From NCBI RefSeq assembly GCF_013214175.1, contig NZ_JABSPA010000002.1, forward strand, positions 310,001-374,000: DNA of 64,000 nt. The letters are read 5' to 3'. Positions within the stretch are counted from its first letter, which is position 1. Each line of letters begins with the position of its first letter. The position numbers and the translations under genes are program-made. Below are positions 55,559 through 64,000 of the stretch, in pieces. This stretch comes from Colwellia sp. (lineage in GTDB: Bacteria > Pseudomonadota > Gammaproteobacteria > Enterobacterales > Alteromonadaceae). The notes below the pieces were generated by a model. It was not told the DNA's origin, made no database searches, and worked only from the letters and a program-made list of their open reading frames with translations.

Positions 55559-56242
55559 ATGGAACTGATATTATTTACCTTGATTACCTTAGTGGTAATT
55601 GTTGCCGTGTTAGCGAGTCGTTTAAACGATAATAGTTTCCCATTTCCTTTTGATAGTAAAAAAGCCATTTTTACACCAGCAGAAAAAAACTTCCAAAACT
55701 TAGTTGAACAAGCACTAGGGACAAAATATCGTGTGCTAAATCGGGTAAGATTAAGTGATGTAGTGACTATTCGTAATGGTGTTTCAAGTCGCGCTAGTCA
55801 AAGTGCCGCTAAAAGTGCCGAAACAAAGTACTTAGATTTTGTTATTTGTGACCGCAGTAGCATGAAGTTACTTGGTGCTATTGATCTAGTTGATACGCAA
55901 GGTAAAGGTTATAAAATCAAAAAAGATTGGTTTGTTAGTGGCAGTTTAGAAGCAGCTTCAATTCCGCATCTGCGTATTAAAGTAAAAGCGAATTACACCT
56001 TAGAAGAAATAAGAACATGTATTCATACCCGATTACTGGGTAAATCCGCTGCTAACTTTGCCCCGCAGCCAAAAATAAAAGGCCGTATTATTCCTGCACC
56101 TATGGTTAGAGCGAGAAATAAGCCAGCTGGCGCATTAACTGCAGCAGCAGCTAGAGCACAAGTTGAGCAACAATCGCCAGTGTTACCACGAATGTCTGCC
56201 GGACAATTAGGGTCTATGCCCGCCGCTTCATTATCACATTAA
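55559..56242 (+). CDS. DUF2726 domain protein, membrane-anchored
   Basis: The 227-aa protein has one N-terminal membrane helix (about 1-20) and a DUF2726 domain (about 42-165), a restriction-endonuclease-like fold of unknown function. Key segments are FTPAEKNFQNLVEQAL, YLDFVICDRSSMKLLGAIDL and IPHLRIKVKANYTLEEI. The acidic and lysine residues typical of a nuclease core (D in FVICD, IDL) are visible, but no activity is established. The C-terminus is low-complexity Ala/Pro/Gln-rich. AGGAGA precedes the ATG. Confidence 0.83.
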   Translation: MELILFTLITLVVIVAVLASRLNDNSFPFPFDSKKAIFTPAEKNFQNLVEQALGTKYRVLNRVRLSDVVTIRNGVSSRASQSAAKSAETKYLDFVICDRSSMKLLGAIDLVDTQGKGYKIKKDWFVSGSLEAASIPHLRIKVKANYTLEEIRTCIHTRLLGKSAANFAPQPKIKGRIIPAPMVRARNKPAGALTAAAARAQVEQQSPVLPRMSAGQLGSMPAASLSH

Positions 56243-56566
56243 GCTTTTGCATTTCTAGTTAGACATTTTTTATTAGAGAACAGCACTACTATAAAGTGCA
56301 AATAATAGAGTGAAGAATGGGCCTTAAAATAGCTTAACTGCGAAAAGTACAATAAAACAATAAATCCGCCATTATATCTTTAGATAATATAATGGCGGAT
56401 TTTTTACTTTTACCAGCACTAATATGCAGCTAAGCGGTTAAAGTAACCATACCTTGAATAAAAAATCAGCAAACAAACAATAAACAGCTAAAAAGTGCAA
56501 AATATTTCAATTTAGCTATTGCAAGGGGCAAAACATTACACTAGAATTCGCACCACTTAATGTAGT
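56243..56566. other. Intergenic region before the tRNA cluster
   Basis: It contains the DUF2726 terminator and the tRNA operon promoter region. A candidate -10 TACACT lies at 56537-56542, 25 bp before the first tRNA; no convincing -35 was found. No coding frame. Confidence 0.5.
56362..56406 (+). terminator. Terminator after the DUF2726 gene
   Basis: AAATCCGCCATTATAT (56362-56377) and its complement (56387-56402) form a perfect 16-bp stem with a T-run. Confidence 0.9.
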
Positions 56567-56642
<76 letters not shown>

Positions 56643-56703
56643 TTAATACTTATTAAGACAATGTTATTAATAAGGTACCTTGGTAAAAGGTATGGCTTTA
56701 AGT

Positions 56704-56788
56704 GGAGGGGTTCCCGAGTGGCCAAAGGGATCAGACTGTAAATCTGACGGCTCAGCCTTCGGTGGTTCGAATCCACCTCCCTCCACCA
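56704..56788 (+). tRNA. tRNA-Tyr (anticodon GTA)
   Basis: A class II tRNA of 85 nt with a long variable arm, anticodon GTA in ACTGTAAATC, acceptor GGAGGGG pairing TCCCTCC, and CCA encoded. Confidence 0.96.
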
Positions 56789-56863
56789 TATTTCGATTTA
56801 CGCTTGTTGCGATTTATTCAACATGAGGGTAAGTCAAAAAACAGAGATAATCTGATAGAGTAA

Positions 56864-56938
<75 letters not shown>

Positions 56939-56954
56939 ATCTTTGTATATGTAC

Positions 56955-57030
56955 GCTGATATGGCTCAGTTGGTAGAGCGCACCCTTGGTAAGGGTGAGG
57001 TCGGCAGTTCGAATCTGCCTATCAGCACCA
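56955..57030 (+). tRNA. tRNA-Thr (anticodon GGT)
   Basis: A 76-nt cloverleaf with acceptor GCTGATA/TATCAGC, anticodon GGT in CTTGGTAA and CCA encoded. It lies immediately before tuf, as in the classic thrU-tyrU-glyT-thrT-tufB order. Confidence 0.97.
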
Positions 57031-57106
57031 TTCCTTAGATAATTCTATCCAGATATTTCAAATATTATAAAATTAAACTTAATTCTATACCCAGAGGTAT
57101 TTTAAA

Positions 57107-58294
57107 ATGGCTAAAGAAAAATTTGAACGTACGAAACCACATGTAAACGTTGGTACTATCGGTCACGTTGATCACGGTAAAACAACATTAACAGCCGCTA
57201 TCTCTGCGGTATTAACTAAAAAATTCGGTGGTGAAGTTAAAGATTTCGCACAAATCGATAATGCTCCTGAAGAGCGTGAGCGTGGTATTACTATCAATAC
57301 TTCTCACATCGAATATGATACTGAAGTACGTCACTACGCACACGTAGATTGCCCAGGCCATGCTGATTACATCAAAAACATGATCACTGGTGCTGCACAA
57401 ATGGATGGAGCTATCTTAGTAGTTGCTGCTACAGATGGTCCTATGCCACAAACACGTGAGCACATCTTATTATCTCGTCAAGTTGGTGTTCCTTACATCA
57501 TCGTGTTCATGAACAAATGTGACATGGTAGATGACGAAGAATTATTAGAATTAGTAGAAATGGAAGTTCGTGAACTTCTTAGCGAATATGATTTCCCAGG
57601 TGATGATTTACCAGTAATTCAAGGTTCAGCACTTGGTGCATTGAACGGCGAAGAAAAATGGGAAGAGAAAGTTCTTGAACTAGCTAACCAGTTAGATACT
57701 TATATTCCAGAGCCAGAGCGTGCAATCGACGGTGCATTCATCATGCCTATCGAAGATGTATTCTCTATCTCAGGCCGTGGTACTGTTGTAACAGGTCGTG
57801 TTGAATCTGGTATCATCAAAGTTGGTGAAGAAGTAGAAGTTGTTGGTATCCGTGATACACAAAAATCAACTTGTACTGGTGTTGAAATGTTCCGTAAGCT
57901 TCTTGACGAAGGTCGTGCTGGCGAGAACTGTGGTATTCTTCTTCGTGGTCTTAAACGTGAAGACGTTGAACGTGGTCAAGTACTTTGTGCTCCAGGTTCA
58001 ATCTTACCTCATACTAAGTTCGAATCAGAAGTTTACATCTTAAGCAAAGATGAAGGTGGTCGTCATACTCCATTCTTCAAAGGTTACCGTCCACAGTTTT
58101 ACTTCCGTACAACGGATATCACTGGTTCAGTAGAGCTTCCTGAAGGTGTTGAAATGGTTATGCCTGGTGACAACCTTAAGTTTGTTGTTGAGCTAATCAA
58201 CCCAGTAGCGATGGACGAAGGTTTACGCTTCGCTATCCGTGAAGGTGGTCGTACTGTTGGTGCTGGTGTTGTTTCTACAATCCTAGACAAGTAG
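57107..58294 (+). CDS. tufB: Elongation factor Tu
   Basis: This 395-aa GTPase delivers aminoacyl-tRNA to the ribosome. Motifs are P-loop [24 protein letters not shown] and GSALGALN, plus beta-barrel domains II and III ending [15 protein letters not shown] precedes the ATG. Its place between four tRNAs and tRNA-Trp/secE/nusG corresponds to tufB; a second tuf copy may exist elsewhere. Confidence 0.98.
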   Translation: MAKEKFERTKPHVNVGTIGHVDHGKTTLTAAISAVLTKKFGGEVKDFAQIDNAPEERERGITINTSHIEYDTEVRHYAHVDCPGHADYIKNMITGAAQMDGAILVVAATDGPMPQTREHILLSRQVGVPYIIVFMNKCDMVDDEELLELVEMEVRELLSEYDFPGDDLPVIQGSALGALNGEEKWEEKVLELANQLDTYIPEPERAIDGAFIMPIEDVFSISGRGTVVTGRVESGIIKVGEEVEVVGIRDTQKSTCTGVEMFRKLLDEGRAGENCGILLRGLKREDVERGQVLCAPGSILPHTKFESEVYILSKDEGGRHTPFFKGYRPQFYFRTTDITGSVELPEGVEMVMPGDNLKFVVELINPVAMDEGLRFAIREGGRTVGAGVVSTILDK

Positions 58295-58609
58295 CATTTA
58301 TTTGCTGTTATTCGTTGAATAACAAGCAAGTGCTATAAATTAAGAAGGTCGCTAACGCGGCCTTTTTTGTGCCTGTTTTTTGATAAATAATACTGCGATA
58401 GCATACTCGCTCAAATTTTATGTCTCTTGTTGTCATTGAACACAGTAATTACGTCAAAGAAATGTCTTATCTTAGTCAATACATCAAATACTTCTTGAGT
58501 AAAACACTGGGCTGAGTATAATGACGCCTCACTTCTCGAGTATCTCTTAATTCCCAAAAAACTAAGATTCACCCGATGAGTGTAACTATCGTTTTAGTAA
58601 GCGATCTGT
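58295..58609. other. Intergenic region between tuf and tRNA-Trp
   Basis: It begins with the tuf terminator. The remaining 240 bp presumably contain the tRNA-Trp/secE promoter, but no clear hexamer pair was found. No coding frame. Confidence 0.5.
58345..58368 (+). terminator. tuf terminator
   Basis: AAGGTCGC (58345-58352) and GCGGCCTT (58357-58364) pair with one G-T wobble around TAAC, followed by T6. Confidence 0.88.
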
Positions 58610-58686
58610 AGGGGTGTAGTTCCAATTGGTAGAACAGCGGTCTCCAAAACCGATGGTTGGGAGTTCGAGTCTCTCCACCCCTGCCA
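58610..58686 (+). tRNA. tRNA-Trp (anticodon CCA)
   Basis: A cloverleaf with acceptor AGGGGTG/CACCCCT, anticodon CCA in GTCTCCAAAAC, T-loop TTCGAGT and encoded terminal CCA. Located before secE as in other gammaproteobacteria. Confidence 0.97.
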
Positions 58687-58778
58687 TTTTGAGTAAACAT
58701 AGGCAAGTGTGCGTATGTTTTAGCGACTTGTAATAACAAGTCGTGTTATTAGAAAGTAGATTAATACGGAATAGAATT

Positions 58779-59159
58779 ATGAATGCAAGTACAGAAGAGC
58801 AACCAAGCAGTTCTTTCGATACATTAAAGTGGGGAGTTATCTTCTTACTTTTAGCTGGTGCAGTTGCAGGTAATTACGTTTACGGTGAAGAGTCAGTTTT
58901 AATTAGAGCCGTTGCCGTTGTAGTAATGGTTGGTGTTGCGGGTTTAATCGCATTGCAAACTGAAAAAGGCCGTAATGCCGCTATATTTGCAAAAGAAGCG
59001 CGTACTGAGGTACGTAAAGTTGTATGGCCAACACGTCAAGAAGCCATACAAACGACAGGTATTGTATTAGTAGTGACTTTATTGATGTCATTATTACTTT
59101 GGGGATTAGACTCTGTTCTATTCTGGTTAGTTGGTTTAGTTACAGGTATGCAGGTTTAG
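58779..59159 (+). CDS. secE: Preprotein translocase subunit SecE
   Basis: The 126-aa membrane protein has three helices; the conserved amphipathic and last helix region is [24 protein letters not shown]. It clamps SecY in the translocon. The ATG at 58779 is preferred over 58743. It ends 2 bp before nusG. Confidence 0.96.
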   Translation: MNASTEEQPSSSFDTLKWGVIFLLLAGAVAGNYVYGEESVLIRAVAVVVMVGVAGLIALQTEKGRNAAIFAKEARTEVRKVVWPTRQEAIQTTGIVLVVTLLMSLLLWGLDSVLFWLVGLVTGMQV

Positions 59160-59161
59160 TT

Positions 59162-59779
59162 ATGTCTGAAGAAAATATGTCAGAAGAAGATATCCCAGAA
59201 GAGATATCTGCTGCAGAAAATGCAGAAATACAAATAAATAGAAATCCAAAGTTGCGTTGGTATGTAGTACAAGCATTTTCAGGCTATGAAGGTCGTGTTC
59301 AAAAAACATTAGTTGAACATATAGGAATTCACGGCTTAGAAGACAAGTTTGGTGAGATTCTAGTACCAACCGAAGAAATCGTAGAAATGCGCGCTGGTCA
59401 AAAGCGTAAAAGTTCACGTAAATTCTTCCCTGGTTATGTGTTAGTTCACATGGAACTTGATGATGAGTCTTGGCATTTAGTTAAAAGCGTTCCACGTGTA
59501 CTTGGCTTTATTGGTGGTACAAAAGAACGTCCAGCACCAATTACTCAAAAAGAAGCTGATCGTATTTTACAGCGTCTTGAAGAAACTGATAAGCCTAAGC
59601 CTAAGACATTATTTGAGCCAGGCGAAGTTGTTCGTGTTATTGACGGACCATTTGCTGACTTTAACGGTGTTGTTGAAGAGCTTGATTACGAGAAAAACCG
59701 TATTAAAGTATCAGTTCTTATCTTCGGTCGTTCAACGCCAGTTGATTTAGAATTTGGTCAAGTTGAAAAAGGTAGCTAA
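59162..59779 (+). CDS. nusG: Transcription termination/antitermination factor NusG
   Basis: The 205-aa protein binds RNA polymerase and links it to Rho and ribosomes. The NGN domain ([34 protein letters not shown]) and KOW domain ([20 protein letters not shown]) are intact. The N-terminus has an extra acidic stretch ([14 protein letters not shown]). The longer frame to 59024 overlaps secE and is rejected. A terminator follows, and rplK is not downstream as it would be in E. coli. Confidence 0.97.
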   Translation: MSEENMSEEDIPEEISAAENAEIQINRNPKLRWYVVQAFSGYEGRVQKTLVEHIGIHGLEDKFGEILVPTEEIVEMRAGQKRKSSRKFFPGYVLVHMELDDESWHLVKSVPRVLGFIGGTKERPAPITQKEADRILQRLEETDKPKPKTLFEPGEVVRVIDGPFADFNGVVEELDYEKNRIKVSVLIFGRSTPVDLEFGQVEKGS

Positions 59780-59817
59780 TTAGCTAGCCTTACTTGATAT
59801 ATAAAGTATTTGATATA

Positions 59818-59848
59818 AAAACGCTTGCCTTGTGCAGGCGTTTTTTGT
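59818..59848 (+). terminator. nusG terminator
   Basis: AACGCTTGC and GCAGGCGTT pair (one G-T wobble) around CTTGT, followed by T6. Confidence 0.87.
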
Positions 59849-59929
59849 TTTTGGGCTTTATTTTTATTTAAAAACTATAGCCAATGACTTTCTAGTCAGT
59901 AGTAGATTATTACTGGCAGTACAAAGCAT

Positions 59930-60069
59930 ATACCGACTTTAAGCTCACTTATACAGCCCTTGTATTGAAAGCGAGTACTAAGGTGTTATAAATAGCATTC
60001 AGTCGCCTTGCTTCATAGGATTTATTTTTCCTGTACACAACAAGATCACCAACTTAATGAAACAGGTAT
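59930..60069 (+). repeat. ATACC-GGTAT element, copy 3 (diverged interior)
   Basis: Both ends match copies 1 and 2: ATACCG at the left, and on the right the block GATTTATTTTTCC, then CAACAAGATCAC, ACTTAATGAAACAGGTAT. The interior differs and the element is about 140 bp. It lies just past the nusG terminator. Confidence 0.7.
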
Positions 60070-60172
60070 AAAAAATCCTATGAAGTAAGGTAGGTGTGAA
60101 GAAAGTAGCGCGGAAATAAGCGGACTAAGCTTCAAAGCTAGTCCGTTCATGTGATTAATGGCTAAATTTTTA

Positions 60173-61993
60173 TTACTCAGTCATGGCCGTCATGGCTAAT
60201 AAATACCATGTTGAATGTGACAACCATTGCTCAACCCAACGCCAATTGTTTTCGTCTGGCCCTTCAGCCCAAGTAATCCCTCGACCTTCAGGGCTTAATG
60301 TCGCACCAGTGATGCCACTTGAAATACCACCATTAAGCATAGTGCCAGCACTTTTGGCATGTGGTGGGTTATTAACACCAAAGCCATAGAGCATACTCAC
60401 TTGGTAAGGGTTTTTACCCATAAGCCAATCTATTTGGCTTTGGGCAAAGTTGGCTAGCTCATTATTGATACCAAATGCGCCACGGGGATCGCTGTGAGTT
60501 ATTTTACCGCCCCAAATTGCTGCCGCAGCTAATGATGCCATGCGAGCATTTTCACCTTGCCACCAATCATTTGATTCGTTGTCATGAGGCATAAAAAAGC
60601 CTTCTTGTTGCTTAGAGTACAGGCCATCTTTAGAGGTTCTAAACGTTTGTCGCGCTAAATTAAAAGGGTTAGCGACTTGAGTATTTAATGCCAGTTGATA
60701 ATCGAGGGATAATTTAATGGTACGTTTAGTTTTATTTTTAAGCTGACGGTTGCGTTCTATAGTCAAGTAATCAACCAAGGCAATGATAGGTAAACCCGCA
60801 TCAACGCCATGATAAAACGGTCTTTCGTCATCATCACTGACAAACCAACCTTGGGATGTCATTCTGTTATTTAACTTATGAGCTCTATGGCGAGCAGCTT
60901 TTAAGTATTTAGTTTTTTTAGTGATGCGATAAAGCTCGGTTGCAGCAATAAGTGCAGTGTAATCATCAATAATGTTTTCTTTGCCGTTATCAACATAGCG
61001 CTGGTTGTATTTTTGTAAATGGGCAAAAGCGCGTTCGGCATCGGTTAAATATTGTTTAGCTGAAAACTCACCCTGTACGCCGGTTTTATTACTTATTTCA
61101 TGAGCTCTAACTAATGCAGCAATTGCCATGCCACCACCCTCACGAAAAGCGGCTTGAAAATTGGCGGTGTATTCATCATTAAGTGCGTTGTAGCTACTTA
61201 CTAAGCGGTCTTCATCTGCATCGCTACCATCAAGGATCGTGGTGTAGAAGTAACCATTACTGGCCAATACTCTATGTAAATAATCAGCACCCCAAATTAC
61301 CTCTTCGGCTAAAGTTAGGGTTAAAGCCTTGCGGTCGTAGAGCCTACTTAACCTACTGTATGATTTCGCCATCGCCCAGGTAGCCAAGGCACTTTGTTGA
61401 TTAACGAGAAAGTTTGATGCAGTTAACTGCGCCAATGACTTGTTCGAATTGCTACCAGAATCCACCCAGCCGCCTGAAACATCAAGGTAATGCTCTGTCT
61501 CGATAATACGGATGGATTTATCTTTCGGGTTAGTGTGACGACTCGCTTTAAAATAATTAACCAGTGATTTTGCTGTTAGGGCGAAGTAAGCATTAGGCTT
61601 AATAGTAAAGGTTGATGAAGCCAGTTGTTGCTTTGGGGTATTGACTACGATATGAAATTCACCGCGGCGCTTGATTGATGTAAAATCAGCAAGGTAATAG
61701 TGATTACCTTGTCCCCATTCAGTGAAGCTTGGCTCGGAGGTTAGCTTGCCTTGATAAATAATGTTTGAGTCTTGGTAAACAATAAAACGACTCGCCGTTT
61801 CTCCTATAGGTAAGGCGATTACGGCTTGCTTGGGTGCTTGCACGTCGAAAGCTACTTGGTTAATGTAAATGTTTGCTTTAGCTATATTGGGTGGGTTGCT
61901 TGGCTGAGGTTTGCTACTACAAGCAGAAACTAGCACTAACATGGCAACTAGTATTAGCTTGCCAAAATGAGAGAAGGATGGAGTAAACATCAT
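60173..61993 (-). CDS. GH9-like lipoprotein with degenerate catalytic motif
   Basis: The 606-aa product has a signal with lipobox LVSAC, an N-terminal cellulase Ig-like domain (about 38-130) and an (alpha/alpha)6 GH9 domain. The diagnostic DVSGGWVDSGSNSNKS near residue 170 replaces the usual GGWYDAGD or YDASGD signature: the first Asp is kept but the second, which holds the catalytic base role in GH9, is Ser or Asn. C-terminal features (WLMGKNPYQVSMLYGFG, AEGPDENNWRW) are family-like. It is either an altered exoglycosidase or a non-catalytic glycan-binding lipoprotein. GGAA precedes the ATG. Confidence 0.8.
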   Translation of the reverse strand: MMFTPSFSHFGKLILVAMLVLVSACSSKPQPSNPPNIAKANIYINQVAFDVQAPKQAVIALPIGETASRFIVYQDSNIIYQGKLTSEPSFTEWGQGNHYYLADFTSIKRRGEFHIVVNTPKQQLASSTFTIKPNAYFALTAKSLVNYFKASRHTNPKDKSIRIIETEHYLDVSGGWVDSGSNSNKSLAQLTASNFLVNQQSALATWAMAKSYSRLSRLYDRKALTLTLAEEVIWGADYLHRVLASNGYFYTTILDGSDADEDRLVSSYNALNDEYTANFQAAFREGGGMAIAALVRAHEISNKTGVQGEFSAKQYLTDAERAFAHLQKYNQRYVDNGKENIIDDYTALIAATELYRITKKTKYLKAARHRAHKLNNRMTSQGWFVSDDDERPFYHGVDAGLPIIALVDYLTIERNRQLKNKTKRTIKLSLDYQLALNTQVANPFNLARQTFRTSKDGLYSKQQEGFFMPHDNESNDWWQGENARMASLAAAAIWGGKITHSDPRGAFGINNELANFAQSQIDWLMGKNPYQVSMLYGFGVNNPPHAKSAGTMLNGGISSGITGATLSPEGRGITWAEGPDENNWRWVEQWLSHSTWYLLAMTAMTE

Positions 61994-62138
61994 GTTATTT
62001 CCGTAAGGTTATATTTTTTATAACATTAACCATAGCCTAATCATGGTGAATTAGTAATACCTTAACTCTGTTAGCAGGGACTTATATCCTTACTTTTTAG
62101 TGAACTAGGTATTGCTTTATACAGTCGTTAATTATTTA

Positions 62139-62954
62139 CTATTTATCAATATGTTTGCTTTCTAATAATTGATTGAGCTTATCTATTTTTGCTTCGAGTA
62201 TTAACATATCTTCTTTAGTGGCAATAGTTTGCTTGGGTTTGCCTTCCTCTTCATGCATAACTTGCATGGCATCAACGATAATACCGATAAATAAGTTAAG
62301 TACAGCAAAGCTGGTAATAATAATAAAAGGCACAAAGAATAGCCAAGAAAGCGGGAATAGCTCCATAGTCGGTCGAACTATACCCATAGACCAACTCTCT
62401 AATGTCATCACCTGAAATAAGGTATATGCGGAAGCTCCAATGCTGCCAAACCATTCCTGCATATTGACATCACTATGGCTACCAAATATTTTAGTGGTCA
62501 ATACGGCAGAAACATAAAAGATAATGCTTAATACGCCTACTACTGAGGCCATACCTGGTATTGAGTGACCTAGTGCGCCAATTACGCGACGCATTTGTGG
62601 TACTACCGAGAGTAAGCGTAATACCCTTAATATTCTAAAGGCGCGTAATACCGATAATGCCCCGCTGGTCGGTGCCCAAGAAATAGCGACAATGATAAAA
62701 TCGAACCAATTCCATCCGGAACGAAAAAAACTGCTTCTATAAACAATGAACTTTAACAATAGCTCGATGGAGAACATCACTAGGATGCTTGTGTCTATGA
62801 CGAGCAGGATATCGGCATTATCTTTACCAAATTGACTAGTTTCCAGGCCAAGAGTAAAGGCATTAAATAGAATAAGAAAAATAATAAAGTTCTGAAAATG
62901 CTTACTTTCAACGAATTTTTTTAGGCTGATGTTTTGCCTATTAATAGATGACAT
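62139..62954 (-). CDS. Bacterial voltage-gated sodium channel (NavBac family)
   Basis: The 271-aa subunit has six membrane helices. S4 reads LRAFRILRVLRLLSVVPQMR, with arginines every third residue. The pore loop has filter MTLESWSMGIVRP, matching the NavAb/NaChBac LESWS signature, and S6 is FAVLNLFIGIIVDAM. A C-terminal coiled coil (EAKIDKLNQLLESK) fits tetramer assembly. I start at the ATG at 62954; an upstream extension to 63041 is hydrophobic but atypical. In marine bacteria such channels serve pH homeostasis, motility and Na+ re-entry. Confidence 0.93.
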   Translation of the reverse strand: MSSINRQNISLKKFVESKHFQNFIIFLILFNAFTLGLETSQFGKDNADILLVIDTSILVMFSIELLLKFIVYRSSFFRSGWNWFDFIIVAISWAPTSGALSVLRAFRILRVLRLLSVVPQMRRVIGALGHSIPGMASVVGVLSIIFYVSAVLTTKIFGSHSDVNMQEWFGSIGASAYTLFQVMTLESWSMGIVRPTMELFPLSWLFFVPFIIITSFAVLNLFIGIIVDAMQVMHEEEGKPKQTIATKEDMLILEAKIDKLNQLLESKHIDK

Positions 62955-63208
62955 AGTGATTACCGACGAATAGAGAATAATTAAGGAAGATAAGGTGATA
63001 TACAATTGAAGAAAACAGGGAGACTGTACACTAATGCTCAATGAAATCTGTGACTAAATGTGAAGTATTAACGCTATGAATAGTTATATTTAATAGTAAG
63101 CACTTAAAATTAACACTTTTTTTACAAATCTATGGAGTATTTACTCAAAAAGATTAGAATGCGCGCAAGAAATACTTCTTCAGGCGATTTATATAAGGAA
63201 CCTATTCA

Positions 63209-64000
63209 ATGCGCCCATTTAAACTATCAAAATTATGTCAATTCATTGGTTTATCCGTTTTTTCATTTTCGTTGGCTGCCTCGGAGCAACCAACAGCCGA
63301 ATCACTTGTTGGTAATGTATACCTAGGTGGTCATGCTATGTATTTAAAAACCGATGAAGATCGTTTTTATAATAGTAACGCTGATTCGTCAATTGATCAT
63401 GCCTCGGGCTTAGGTGCTGAAGCAGGGTATCGCTTATCTGAATTATTCGAGACCAGAATATCGTATACACACTTTAATCCGGTTGCTGAAAACAATAATT
63501 ATGATTTATCTTCGGGTAAAAGTATTGCCTTAGATTTATTATACTTTCCCTTTAAGGAAAGTTTTTATGTTGTTGGTGGTGCAGACTTTCTAGATGTAGA
63601 GAAGTCAAATTTGTCTGCTGCTTTAGGTGCCGGTTACCGTCATTATTTATCGCAAAACATGGCACTATATTTTGAGGGGAAGGGGCACTATCAATTCGAT
63701 AATAATTTTACCGACTTTTCTAGCAAAATCGGTTTTATCTATTATTTTGGTAGTCAGCCTCAAAAGATAAAGCGCACTGAATCGACTAAAGTTACGGCTA
63801 TACAGCCCACTATGGCTGTTGTTGCGACAAAAGATAGTGATAATGATGGCATAGTTGATAGCCAAGATAATTGTGCAAATACACCTGCAATGGATAAAGT
63901 AAACGCTAAAGGTTGTACTATATTTACTGCGCAACAAGGATCAATGCGCTTATTAGTAAATTTTGATAATGACAAAAGCGAAGTACGCACTGAGTATAAA
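63209..64000 (+). CDS. OmpA-family outer-membrane protein, truncated by the window end
   Basis: The frame starts at the ATG at 63209 with AAGGAA upstream and runs off the window at 64000 (264 codons seen). A signal peptide (cleavage near FSLAAS) precedes an 8-strand-type beta-barrel (LGGHAMYLKTDEDRFYNSNA, ALGAGYRHYLSQNMALYFEG). A thrombospondin type 3 calcium-binding repeat follows (DSDNDGIVDSQDNCANTP), then the start of an OmpA peptidoglycan-binding domain (MRLLVNFDNDKSEVRTEYK). It resembles OmpA/OprF-like porins of marine gammaproteobacteria. Confidence 0.9.
   Translation, partial: MRPFKLSKLCQFIGLSVFSFSLAASEQPTAESLVGNVYLGGHAMYLKTDEDRFYNSNADSSIDHASGLGAEAGYRLSELFETRISYTHFNPVAENNNYDLSSGKSIALDLLYFPFKESFYVVGGADFLDVEKSNLSAALGAGYRHYLSQNMALYFEGKGHYQFDNNFTDFSSKIGFIYYFGSQPQKIKRTESTKVTAIQPTMAVVATKDSDNDGIVDSQDNCANTPAMDKVNAKGCTIFTAQQGSMRLLVNFDNDKSEVRTEYK

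Larger units (their letters stand above)
59780..60172. other. Intergenic region after nusG with terminator and repeat element
   Basis: It holds the nusG terminator, repeat copy 3 (59930-60069) and a hairpin CGGACTA...TAGTCCG at 60121-60145 near the end of the GH9-like gene. An inverted pair CTTCATAGGATTT/AAATCCTATGAAG (60011-60085) spans the right end of the repeat. No coding frame. Confidence 0.6.

Noticed and set aside
56511..56542. A full sigma-70 promoter for the tRNA cluster
   Set aside because: A -10-like TACACT exists, but no acceptable -35 lies at 16-18 bp, so it was not listed as a promoter.
59024..59161. nusG extended into secE
   Set aside because: Overlaps secE in another phase; NusG normally starts with the acidic MSEE segment.
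63132..63326. 64-aa plus-strand frame near the window end
   Set aside because: Wrong phase of the OmpA-type gene that starts at 63209.

Overview
The window reads as a low-GC, psychrophile-like marine gammaproteobacterial chromosome, most likely Colwellia or a close relative in the Alteromonadales. The reasons are AT-rich intergenic DNA, a FabY-type ketoacyl synthase, an Oar-like TonB-dependent receptor, a GlyGly-CTERM (rhombosortase-type) secreted protease, a NavBac-type sodium channel, and the tufB / tRNA / secE / nusG block. No prophage, transposase, integron or CRISPR array is visible. The genus is inferred from gene content, not from a database search.

Layout. 1-0.8 kb: 3' end of lpdA with its terminator. 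0.9-5.6 kb: a minus-strand operon encoding a secreted reprolysin-like metalloprotease, a small lipoprotein, an OmpR-type regulator and its sensor kinase. 6-8 kb: a secreted protein of unknown function and a TonB C-terminal-domain protein. 8.2-13.5 kb: an exported LacZ-type beta-galactosidase, a small ABM-like protein overlapping a YafY/WYL regulator, and a solute-binding-like protein. 13.6-16.5 kb: a DUF2182/DUF1326 pair, an unusual zincin and a lipoprotein. 16.6-22.4 kb: two divergent AcnB-type aconitases, one a long form resembling Bacteroidetes enzymes. 22.6-24 kb: a LysR regulator and a small secreted protein.

24.1-31.8 kb is the most self-contained system. It holds a HlyD/MacA-like adaptor, a MacB-type ATPase and permease, a sigma-54 response regulator and its sensor kinase. 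A sigma-54 promoter with exact GG-N10-GC spacing and two matching 14-bp dyads lies upstream, which suggests an autoregulated exporter under its own two-component control. 32-38.9 kb: an alpha/beta hydrolase, trhO, an S9 peptidase, a solute-binding-like protein and a RIO kinase. 39-43 kb: two lipoproteins leading into a TPR gene broken by one in-frame amber codon, then gltS with a potassium channel gene. 43-56 kb: an SRPBCC protein, topB, an Oar-like receptor, an EamA transporter, fabY divergent from a GlxA/AraC regulator, a PAS-GGDEF cyclase, a dimeric dUTPase and a DUF2726 protein. 56.5-59.8 kb: tRNA-Thr/Tyr/Gly/Thr, tuf, tRNA-Trp, secE and nusG. nusG ends at a terminator and is not followed by rplK. 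60-64 kb: a GH9-like lipoprotein with a degenerate catalytic motif, a voltage-gated sodium channel and a truncated OmpA-type protein.

A family of 140-160 bp intergenic elements with ATACC...GGTAT ends occurs four times. Two copies flank trhO in direct orientation, one is inverted, and the central hairpin shows a compensatory base-pair change. The features most worth follow-up are this family, the sigma-54 exporter operon, the amber-split TPR gene, the paired aconitases (with a possible acnB 3'-end relic 9.5 kb away), the QExxH zincin and the degenerate GH9.
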